Part shown: positions 1 through 5,131 of the stretch, one piece after another | Layout of the letters: each line of letters begins with the position of its first letter | How positions within the stretch are numbered: position 1 is the stretch's first letter | Assembly: GCA_007120575.1 (NCBI GenBank) | Contig: SKNJ01000037.1 | Span: 1 to 9,675 of the forward strand | DNA length: 9,675 nt | Direction: 5' to 3' | DNA from: Thioalkalivibrio sp. | GTDB lineage: Bacteria > Pseudomonadota > Gammaproteobacteria > Ectothiorhodospirales > Ectothiorhodospiraceae | The notes under the pieces: model-generated | Told to the model about the DNA's origin: nothing | Databases searched by the model: none | What the model saw: only the letters and a program-made list of their open reading frames with translations | Translations under genes and position numbers: made by a program

Positions 1-453
1 ATTGTCGACGGCTCGCTGTGTCGGACCCGCGGTATCCACCTGCACCTGGACCTGACAGCCGCGGATCCGCCCCTGACCGTCCCCGCGGATCATGTCCGGC
101 AGATCCTGACCAATGTGCTGAAGAACGCAGCCGAGGCCCTGGACAACGGTGGCGAGATCCGCGTCGAGACCCGTGCACCGGTCACCATCAACGGTCGCCG
201 GATCACGCTGCTCGCAATCTCCGACAATGGCCCGGGTCTGCCCGCGGAGGTGCGCGATGCGCGGTTCGCGCCGGTTGCCTCCGCCAAGGGCGAGGGCCAT
301 TCCGGGCTCGGTCTGAGCATCGCCAAACGCCTGGCGGACGAGATCGGCGCCACCCTCGAATGCACCAGCGAAAGCGAAGGGACTCGCTTCGAGATCGGCC
401 TCCCGCAGCGCGACGCATCCACTGGACGTGCACCCGGGCATCATCAGGGATGA
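1..453 (+). CDS. Sensor histidine kinase, C-terminal ATPase domain (5' end outside window)
   Basis: The reading frame is open from base 1 and ends with TGA at 451-453, giving 150 visible codons of a larger protein. These form a HATPase_c (GHKL) domain, which binds ATP to phosphorylate a histidine in the missing upstream part. Visible motifs are the N box (NVLKNAAEAL, with the Mg-binding Asn at visible residue 42), the G1 box DNGPG at 75-79 and the G2 box GLGL at 102-105. The lid between them reads RFAPVASAKGEGHSGLGL rather than the common F-EPF-TTK form. No sensor, HisKA or transmembrane segment is in view, so the signal and cell location are unknown. The next gene starts 39 bases downstream and carries a receiver domain, so the two are probably an operon and a cognate pair; that pairing is inference. 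Confidence 0.9.
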   Translation: MVDGSLCRTRGIHLHLDLTAADPPLTVPADHVRQILTNVLKNAAEALDNGGEIRVETRAPVTINGRRITLLAISDNGPGLPAEVRDARFAPVASAKGEGHSGLGLSIAKRLADEIGATLECTSESEGTRFEIGLPQRDASTGRAPGHHQG

Positions 454-492
454 ACACGCCCATGGACCTGATCTGAACCACAAGAGGTCGCG

Positions 493-2652
493 ATGACCGA
501 GTCCAAACCCGTGCCCGCACGTACCCCACGCATCCTGGTCGCGGACGACGACCCCCGGCTGCTCGAAAGCGTCCGCGGCCTGCTGGCCACCCAGGGGCTG
601 ACGATCGATACGGCGTCCGGCGGTGGTGCCGCCATCGAGCGCCTGCGCAACGCCCACTACGACCTGCTGCTGCTCGACCTGTGCATGCCGGAACTGGACG
701 GACGCGACGTACTGCGCTTCATGCGCGCCGCCGAACTGGAAACCCTGACTGTGGTAATCAGCGGCAACTCCAGCGTCGACGACGTCGCCGGCGCGCTGCG
801 CGAGGGTGCCCACGATTACCTGAAAAAGCCCTATCAGCCGGAGGAACTGCTGGCCACGGTACAGAACGCACTGCAGAAAAAGCACCTGGAGGATGCCAAC
901 CGCGAGATGCGTGCACGGCTGGAAAAATCCGAGCGCCTGCACCGCCTGATCGTCAACAACTCGCCGGATATCGTGTTCATTCTGGATCACGACGGCCGCT
1001 TTCGGTTCGTCAACTCGCGGGTGCATGAACTACTGGGATACACCCACCAGGAGGTCATGGACAGCACGATCCTGGATCTGATCGACCCCGCGGACCACGA
1101 CAAGGGCGAATACTTCTTCCAGCAGGCCGGCCGCGCGCACGCCCACATCCGTTCCATCGAAGTCGCGCTGAAGCCGCGCCACGCCGGGCGCGGGCCGCGC
1201 CATTTCGAGCTCGCCGTGTGGCCGACCCCGCCGGGGACCGATGCCGACACCGTGGACGACCGGATTTACGGTACCGCGCGCGACATCACCGATCGCAAGG
1301 AATCCGAGGCCTTCATCAATTTCCAGGCCTACCATGATCTGCTGACCCGGCTGCCCAACCGCGCCCTGTTCCGCGACCGGGTCGATGTCGCGATCAGCCA
1401 GGCCGAGCGCAGCGCGGCCCACCTGGCGGTAATGTTCATCGACCTCAACCGGTTCAAGGTCATCAACGACTCGCTCGGACACACGGTCGGCGACCGCCTG
1501 CTGCAGGCCGTGGCACAACGGCTGCAAGGCGGCATCCGCAAGGGCGACACCCTGTCACGCTTCGGCGGCGACGAATTCACCCTGCTGCTCCCGGACCTCC
1601 CCGACACCGGGGCGGCCCTCCAGGTCGCGGAAAAGATCCTGGACTGCCTGAGCACCCCGTTCCATCTGGGAGACCACGAACTGTATGTCGGCGCCAGTAT
1701 CGGTATCGCGGTCTATCCCGATGCCGGGCGCACGCTCGACGCCCTGATCAAGAGTGCCGATATCGCGATGTACCACGAGAAAAAGACCGGCAAGAACGGT
1801 GTGCGCCTGTTCGACCCGGCGATGGGCGGGGGCACGCCGCTGCGCCTGCAGGTGGAGCAGGACATGCGCCGCGCCCTGCAGCGCGAAGAGTTTCTCATCC
1901 TGTACCAACCCCAGGTCGACGCCGCCAGCGGGCAGATGATCGGAGTCGAGGCCCTGGTGCGCTGGGACCATCCCACCCGTGGCCTGCTGGGCCCCACCGA
2001 GTTTATCCCGATCGCCGAGGACACCCGCATGATCGTCGAGCTGGACCGGCTCACCCTGCGGGGGGCGGTACACGAGGTGCGCCAGTGCCAGCGCAATGGC
2101 ATGCCGGAGATGCGCCTGGCGGTCAACCTGTCGCCAGTACTGGTGGAACGCGAGGACTTCGTCGAGACCATCCTGGAGACCCTGAAGCAAGCCGACTTCC
2201 CGCCGCACCTGCTGGAGGTCGAGATCACCGAAAGCCTGCTGATGAGCGATGCCCACCAGACGGTCGAGAAACTGAACGCCCTGTGCGCCGCCGGCATCCA
2301 GGTCGCGGTCGACGACTTCGGCACCGGCTACTCGTCGCTGGGCTACCTGCAGAAACTGCCAGTCCACACCCTCAAGATCGACCGCAGCTTTACCAACACG
2401 ATCTGCGGCGAGGACGAGGCCTGTATCGTCAACGCGATCGTCTCGATGGCGCGCGGCCTGCACATGAACATCGTGGCCGAGGGCGTCGAAACCCGGCTGC
2501 ATTACGACTATCTCCATGACCTGGGTTGTCCGGTCATGCAGGGTTTCCTGTTCGGCCAACCGGGACCGCTCTCGACCCTGCTCGAGGACCGCACCCGCTA
2601 CCCGGGACCCGCCAGGTCCCGGCGCGCCGCCAGCGTCCCCGACACGCCCTGA
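493..2652 (+). CDS. Response regulator with REC-PAS-GGDEF-EAL domains (dual c-di-GMP enzyme)
   Basis: This 719-residue cytoplasmic regulator should make and/or break cyclic di-GMP under control of phosphorylation. The receiver domain (about 12-125) has the acidic pair D18/D19, phospho-acceptor D62, S90 and K112. A charged helical linker (about 126-148) leads to a PAS domain (about 149-272). The diguanylate cyclase domain follows (about 280-440), with the intact motif GGDEF at 358-362 and a product-inhibition I-site R349-x-x-D352 exactly five residues before it. The EAL phosphodiesterase domain (about 455-700) keeps the known catalytic set: E486 (EAL), N545, E577, D607/D608, K628, E663 and Q683. 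Both enzymes therefore look active, and which one dominates cannot be read from sequence. AAGAGG at 482-487 supports the ATG at 493. It follows a histidine kinase gene by 39 bases. The last 25 or so residues are Arg/Pro-rich and probably disordered. Confidence 0.96.
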   Translation: MTESKPVPARTPRILVADDDPRLLESVRGLLATQGLTIDTASGGGAAIERLRNAHYDLLLLDLCMPELDGRDVLRFMRAAELETLTVVISGNSSVDDVAGALREGAHDYLKKPYQPEELLATVQNALQKKHLEDANREMRARLEKSERLHRLIVNNSPDIVFILDHDGRFRFVNSRVHELLGYTHQEVMDSTILDLIDPADHDKGEYFFQQAGRAHAHIRSIEVALKPRHAGRGPRHFELAVWPTPPGTDADTVDDRIYGTARDITDRKESEAFINFQAYHDLLTRLPNRALFRDRVDVAISQAERSAAHLAVMFIDLNRFKVINDSLGHTVGDRLLQAVAQRLQGGIRKGDTLSRFGGDEFTLLLPDLPDTGAALQVAEKILDCLSTPFHLGDHELYVGASIGIAVYPDAGRTLDALIKSADIAMYHEKKTGKNGVRLFDPAMGGGTPLRLQVEQDMRRALQREEFLILYQPQVDAASGQMIGVEALVRWDHPTRGLLGPTEFIPIAEDTRMIVELDRLTLRGAVHEVRQCQRNGMPEMRLAVNLSPVLVEREDFVETILETLKQADFPPHLLEVEITESLLMSDAHQTVEKLNALCAAGIQVAVDDFGTGYSSLGYLQKLPVHTLKIDRSFTNTICGEDEACIVNAIVSMARGLHMNIVAEGVETRLHYDYLHDLGCPVMQGFLFGQPGPLSTLLEDRTRYPGPARSRRAASVPDTP

Positions 2653-2670
2653 CCCGCGCCCGGACTGACT

Positions 2671-2722
2671 GGCACCGGGACCGCCCACGGAGATCGCCGC
2701 GCACCAGCGGCCGCGATGACGG
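2671..2722 (+). repeat. REP-like repeat unit R1 (GGAG head at 2689)
   Basis: This unit starts with GGAG (2689-2692) and ATC. A stem follows: GCCGC (2696-2700), a six-base loop, then GCGGC (2707-2711), closed by GAT (2715-2717) across a three-base bulge. It ends in GACGG. The reverse complement of the part before GGAG (2671-2688) matches the tail of unit R4 near 4513-4530. Units R2, R3 and R4 share the same head, stem plan and GAC-G end. The element class is inferred from structure and intergenic position only. Confidence 0.65.
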
Positions 2723-2737
2723 TGCTTCTTCCTGCCC

Positions 2738-2776
2738 CCGTCATTGCGAGGCCCCGCAGGGGCCGTGGCAACCTCC
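2738..2776 (-). repeat. REP-like repeat unit R2, opposite orientation to R1
   Basis: Read on the minus strand, the unit runs GGAG-GTTGC-CAC, a perfect six-pair hairpin (GGCCCC at 2750-2755, loop 2756-2758, GGGGCC at 2759-2764), then TC-GCAAT-GACGG. The flanking TTGC (2744-2747) and GCAA (2768-2771) pair as well. It faces R1 head to head across 15 bases: ATGACGG (2716-2722) is the exact reverse complement of CCGTCAT (2738-2744). The pair could therefore fold into one long hairpin in RNA from either strand. Confidence 0.68.
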
Positions 2777-2796
2777 CAACGAAACCCCTGACGTTC

Positions 2797-2854
2797 GTCC
2801 CGGCCAGCGCCGGGGCCGCCCGCGGAGATCGTCGCGCCGTAGCGACCTCCGGAC
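2797..2854 (+). repeat. REP-like repeat unit R3 with GC-rich hairpin tail
   Basis: GGAG (2824-2827) and ATC lead into stem GTCGC (2831-2835), a six-base loop and GCGAC (2842-2846), then CTCC. The first bases match R1 almost exactly (GGAGATCG, then CGCGC). One stem pair differs by a compensating change, C:G in R1 and T:A here. In front of the head, 2799-2814 forms a second hairpin (CCCGGC, loop CAGC, GCCGGG). The stretch 2797-2823 is the reverse-complement counterpart of the tail of R4. Confidence 0.6.
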
Positions 2855-2899
2855 GCAACCCCCAAAGGCGCGCTCGGGGAGCGTGGCATGCCCGCGCGA

Positions 2900-3346
2900 T
2901 CAGGGACAGTCGTGCCCGATATCCTCGTGCCACAGTTCCGGATGCGTGTCGATGAAATCGCGCATCAGACGCCGGCATTCCGGGTCGCGGATCACCGTGA
3001 CCTCGACCCCGTGGCCGCGCAACCATTCCTCCTCGCCATGGAACGATTCGTTCTCGCCAATGACCACCCGCGGGATGCCGTATAGCACGATGGCGCCACT
3101 GCACATCGGACACGGCGACAGCGTGGTATACAGCGTGCACTCGCGGTAGGTGGCCGCCGGCTGGCGGCCGGCCGCCTCCAGCGCGTCCATCTCGGCATGC
3201 AGGATCGCGCTGTCGCGCTGTACCCGGCGGTTATGTCCCCGGCCAATCACCTCACCCCGGTGCACCAGCACCGACCCGATCGGGATACCGCCCTCGGCCA
3301 TGCCGGTACGCGCCTCATCCAGCGCCATCTCCAGAAACTCGTCCAT
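2900..3346 (-). CDS. Cytosine deaminase, yeast Fcy1 type
   Basis: This 148-residue zinc hydrolase should convert cytosine to uracil and ammonia in the cytoplasm (pyrimidine salvage). The zinc site is H50, C79 and C82, with catalytic proton shuttle E52 in the HAE motif, and the second half of the site reads SPCPMC. It resembles the yeast enzyme Fcy1 more than tRNA deaminase TadA or guanine deaminase: LYTTLSPC, then YGIPRVVIGEN, and a C-terminus with W139 and D142 in WHEDIG. Those two match the spacing of the substrate-pocket residues W152 and D155 of Fcy1, as I recall that family. N39 in GHN matches the cytosine-contacting Asn. The length is close to Fcy1 (158). The ATG at 3346 is preceded by AAGGGAGAG at good distance. 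A longer open frame upstream lacks deaminase similarity and overlaps the neighbour. It lies 44 bases after the VTT gene. Substrate is family-based inference; other nucleobases are possible. Confidence 0.88.
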   Translation of the reverse strand: MDEFLEMALDEARTGMAEGGIPIGSVLVHRGEVIGRGHNRRVQRDSAILHAEMDALEAAGRQPAATYRECTLYTTLSPCPMCSGAIVLYGIPRVVIGENESFHGEEEWLRGHGVEVTVIRDPECRRLMRDFIDTHPELWHEDIGHDCP

Positions 3347-3366
3347 TGTCTCTCCCTTGCGCGATG

Positions 3367-3385
3367 GTTGCCCGATCGGGACAAC
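3367..3385. promoter_or_regulatory. Inverted repeat between the VTT and deaminase genes
   Basis: A perfect ten-base palindrome CCCGATCGGG (3371-3380) is extended on both sides by GTTG (3367-3370) and CAAC (3382-3385), with one unpaired A. It fills much of the 44-base gap just upstream of the deaminase ribosome-binding site. It could be a dimeric repressor's operator or a small RNA hairpin with loop GATC. The symmetry is seen; the function is inferred. Confidence 0.4.
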
Positions 3386-3390
3386 GCCGC

Positions 3391-4092
3391 TCATGTATCC
3401 CGCGGAAGGTCTCCGGAGCGTGTCCACCACCGGCGTATCACGGCCCCGGTCACCAGCAGGAATGCCAGCAGCACCAGCGGCAACAGGATTCGCGGTTGCA
3501 GGGCATCCCCGGTCTCCACCGCCTCCACCGCCCCGTGCACGGCACTGGCATACACGCCCCACTTCACTGTGAGCCCCAGCAGCGCCGCCAGCAAAAACGT
3601 GCCCAGCGGGAGCTTCAGCAATCCGCCCGCGTAGTTCACCAGCGAATGCGGGAAACCCGGCAATACCCGCATGGCCATCTGGGTGGGCAAGTCACCGCGT
3701 GCGCGCAGTACCCGGACCAGCCACGCACCCCCGCGCTCGCGAGCGTGCCGCTGCCCCCAACCCAGATAACGTGCGACCAGATAGGCACCCAGCGCGCCGC
3801 CGACACTGCCGGCAAGCAGCCACGGGACGGCAATCCACGGTGCGTGGAACGGCGCGATCATCCAGAATAACAGCGAACCCGGCAGGGCCAGGGCAAACAG
3901 CAGGGCCATCACCAGGACCAGTGCCGGAGTGACCCAGGGTTTTTCGGCCACCGTCTGTCCGTGCTCCAGCAGCCACGCGGGGTCGACCAGCCACACGCTT
4001 GCCGCCAACCCCGCGAGCAGGAGCAAACCCAGCACCAGCCAGCGAACCCGATAGGCGAAACCGCCCCCGGATGCACGTTCGCGCGCGGACAC
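3391..4092 (-). CDS. VTT-domain (TVP38/TMEM64, DedA-like) membrane protein
   Basis: This 233-residue integral inner-membrane protein has hydrophobic segments at about 18-36, 54-72, 73-95, 96-111, 155-182 and 198-222. The VTT core is visible: a Gly-rich reentrant region (PGSLLFWMIAPF, then GSVGGALGAYLVARYLG at 95-111) and the signature R142-x-LPGFPHSLVNYAGG (142-157). Related families act in lipid scrambling or transport (VMP1/TMEM41B, DedA), but the bacterial TVP38 group has no settled substrate, so function stays open. The start is uncertain. GTG at 4092 has GAGAGG nine bases upstream. A TTG at 4137, directly after the stop of the CBS gene, would add 15 polar residues but has only a weak site. 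I prefer GTG. It lies between the CBS gene and the deaminase on the same strand, probably in one transcript. Confidence 0.85.
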   Translation of the reverse strand: MSARERASGGGFAYRVRWLVLGLLLLAGLAASVWLVDPAWLLEHGQTVAEKPWVTPALVLVMALLFALALPGSLLFWMIAPFHAPWIAVPWLLAGSVGGALGAYLVARYLGWGQRHARERGGAWLVRVLRARGDLPTQMAMRVLPGFPHSLVNYAGGLLKLPLGTFLLAALLGLTVKWGVYASAVHGAVEAVETGDALQPRILLPLVLLAFLLVTGAVIRRWWTRSGDLPRDT

Positions 4093-4101
4093 CCGCTCAG
4101 G

Positions 4102-4107
4102 CCTCTC
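4102..4107 (-). promoter_or_regulatory. Ribosome-binding site deciding the VTT protein start
   Basis: GAGAGG on the minus strand ends nine bases before the GTG at 4092-4090. The competing TTG at 4137-4135 has only a GGCGGC stretch in front of it. This favours initiation at GTG, although TGA-TTG coupling to the upstream CBS gene is not excluded. Confidence 0.5.
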
Positions 4108-4137
4108 GCGAACCGACCGTGTCGACCCGGACGCCAA

Positions 4138-4362
4138 TCAGGGCCGCCGCCGGGATTTGCGGGCACGCTGCAACTCGACCCCGCCGGCCACCCGTTCGAG
4201 CATCTCGGTCAGCAGCCCGACCGGGACCCGGCGACCAGCGCGCGGCTCTACCGGCACCACGGCCCCCACGTGTTGCTGACGCATGAGTTCCGCAGCCACC
4301 TTCACCGACGCGTCGCCGGAGATGACGATCACCTCGCGGTTACAGAATTCGCCGACCCGCAT
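4138..4362 (-). CDS. Small single CBS-domain protein
   Basis: This 74-residue protein matches the first half of a two-CBS (Bateman) module. It starts MRVGEFCNREVIVI, then helix SVKVAAELMRQQHVGAVV, then GRRVPVGLLTE (43-53). In such modules the T-D of VPVGxxTD helps contact adenosyl ligands. Here it reads T52-E53, after which the usual second repeat is missing and a short basic tail (about 65-73) ends the protein. It may be a stand-alone CBS half that dimerises to rebuild a ligand site, or a truncated remnant. The good start (ATG at 4362, GGGAGG six bases upstream) and the TGA one base before the possible TTG start of the VTT gene argue that it is expressed. Ligand and partner are unknown; the membrane protein next to it is the natural candidate. 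Confidence 0.75.
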   Translation of the reverse strand: MRVGEFCNREVIVISGDASVKVAAELMRQQHVGAVVPVEPRAGRRVPVGLLTEMLERVAGGVELQRARKSRRRP

Positions 4363-4431
4363 GCCTGACCTCCCGTCCTGCGGTCCGGGACTTCCAGGCT
4401 GTCTGCCACGCCCCCGGACCGGTATATGTCC

Positions 4432-4450
4432 AGACTCCAGTCTCAGTATA
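4432..4450 (-). promoter_or_regulatory. Possible promoter -10 and palindrome for the CBS-VTT-deaminase group
   Basis: The minus strand has TATACT (4450-4445), five of six matches to the sigma-70 -10 box, about 83 bases before the CBS start. No good -35 box is seen at 16-18 bases. Immediately downstream, where transcription would begin, lies AGACT-CC-AGTCT (4432-4443), a perfect inverted repeat and a possible operator. A second weak -10 candidate (TATACC) lies about 20 bases further on. Confidence 0.35.
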
Positions 4451-4474
4451 GGCAGCCGATGCCGCGAACACCCC

Positions 4475-4543
4475 CTGTCATCGCGAGGCGCGCAGCGACG
4501 TGGCGATCTCCATGGGCGACCCCGGCGCCGGGCAACGCCGGGG
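4475..4543 (-). repeat. REP-like repeat unit R4 with tail and hairpin
   Basis: On the minus strand the unit reads GGAG-ATCGC-CACG, then CCTC-GCGAT-GACAG, the same plan as R2. ATCGC/GCGAT (4503-4507 with 4480-4484) forms a perfect five-pair stem, whereas R2 has TTGC/GCAA: a compensating T:A to C:G change. On the plus strand the tail after GATCTCC (4506-4512) continues GGGCG and CCCGG in register with the tails of R1 and R3, about 22 of 26 positions alike in each comparison by eye. It runs into hairpin CCCCGGCG (4520-4527) / CGCCGGGG (4536-4543). Confidence 0.62.
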
Positions 4544-4548
4544 CGCAC

Positions 4549-4569
4549 CATTGCCCTGGCCGGGCAATG
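4549..4569 (-). terminator. Hairpin just after pgsA, possible transcription end
   Basis: CATTGCCC (4549-4556) and GGGCAATG (4562-4569) form a perfect eight-pair stem with a five-base loop, four bases beyond the pgsA stop. No U-run follows on the minus strand, so it is not a textbook intrinsic terminator. It could stabilise the 3' end of the uvrC-pgsA mRNA, or end it together with the eight-pair hairpin at 4520-4543 just downstream. Confidence 0.45.
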
Positions 4570-4573
4570 CCAA

Positions 4574-5125
4574 TCAATGGTCGCGGGCAGCGGCCAGCAT
4601 GTACTGGACCATCGAGACCAGGGTCAACAGCGCGGCCAGGTACAGCAGCCATTCGCCGAGCAGGAAGGTCGGCAGCCCGAGAATCGGCTCGGCCCACAAC
4701 AACAGGAAGATGGAGACCATCTGCGCGGTCGTCTTGACCTTGCCAACCCACGAGACCGCGACCCGGGCGCTGGCACCGACCTCGGCCATCCATTCGCGCA
4801 GGGCGGAGATCGCGATCTCGCGCCCGATGATCACGATCGCCGCCAGCGCCAGGCCCAGGCCCGAGTTGTGGTGGACCACCAGCACCAGGGCCGCGGCCAC
4901 GATCAGCTTGTCGGCGACCGGGTCGAGGAACGCACCAAAGCGCGAGGTGACCTTCCAGCGCCGTGCAAGAAAGCCGTCCAGCCAGTCGGTCAGCCCGGCC
5001 AGCGCGAAGATCAGCGCGGCGGCTACCCCGGCCACCGGCATCGGCAAGGCGTAGAAGCACAGCACCAGCAACGGGATCATCACGATCCGCGACCAGGTCA
5101 GCCAGGTTGGCAGTTGCGGAAACAT
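4574..5125 (-). CDS. pgsA: CDP-diacylglycerol-glycerol-3-phosphate 3-phosphatidyltransferase
   Basis: This 183-residue inner-membrane enzyme makes phosphatidylglycerol phosphate from CDP-diacylglycerol and glycerol-3-phosphate, the committed step to phosphatidylglycerol and cardiolipin. The CDP-alcohol phosphotransferase signature is complete: D47-xx-D50-G51-xx-A54-R55, eight residues, G64-xxx-D68-xxx-D72. The acidic residues bind the metal. Several hydrophobic segments (about 12-45, 75-100, 125-145, 150-178) and the length fit PgsA. The ATG at 5125 lies 6 bases after the uvrC stop, with GAGGG inside the end of uvrC as ribosome-binding site, so translation is probably coupled. The uvrC-pgsA order is conserved in many gammaproteobacteria, including E. 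coli. Confidence 0.96.
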   Translation of the reverse strand: MFPQLPTWLTWSRIVMIPLLVLCFYALPMPVAGVAAALIFALAGLTDWLDGFLARRWKVTSRFGAFLDPVADKLIVAAALVLVVHHNSGLGLALAAIVIIGREIAISALREWMAEVGASARVAVSWVGKVKTTAQMVSIFLLLWAEPILGLPTFLLGEWLLYLAALLTLVSMVQYMLAAARDH

Positions 5126-5131
5126 GCGCTC

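Larger units (their letters stand above)
2653..2899. other. Intergenic gap between convergent genes
   Basis: This 247-base gap separates the stop of the GGDEF-EAL regulator from the stop of the cytosine deaminase, which runs towards it. Repeat units R1-R3 fill most of it. The rest holds a perfect eight-base palindrome GGCATGCC (2885-2892) and a weak four-pair hairpin at 2871-2883. I see no hairpin followed by a T-run, so there is no classical intrinsic terminator for either gene. The repeats may do that work. Confidence 0.6.
4363..4573. other. Intergenic gap between pgsA and the CBS gene
   Basis: This 211-base gap separates two minus-strand genes. Going with transcription it holds the post-pgsA hairpins, repeat unit R4, the possible -10 box and palindrome, and the CBS ribosome-binding site (minus-strand GGGAGG just upstream of 4362). 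No additional gene is seen. Confidence 0.6.

Noticed and set aside
2671..2854. CRISPR array
   Set aside because: The repeat units are in mixed orientation, unevenly spaced and diverged, with no uniform spacers and no cas genes nearby.
1555..2889. A 444-codon minus-strand frame running through the repeats and the EAL domain
   Set aside because: It is antisense to the GGDEF-EAL gene and its first part is translated repeat sequence; no domain or good start is seen.
2900..3346. Annotation as tRNA adenosine deaminase TadA
   Set aside because: The HAE and PCxxC motifs are shared, but the YGIPR stretch and the C-terminal WHEDIG fit Fcy1-type cytosine deaminase better.
3347..3562. Upstream extension of the cytosine deaminase frame
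   Set aside because: It overlaps the VTT gene, lacks deaminase similarity, and the internal ATG at 3346 has a strong ribosome-binding site.
4363..4551. Upstream extension of the CBS frame
   Set aside because: It passes through a repeat unit and the likely promoter; the CBS fold begins at the ATG at 4362 with GGGAGG in front.
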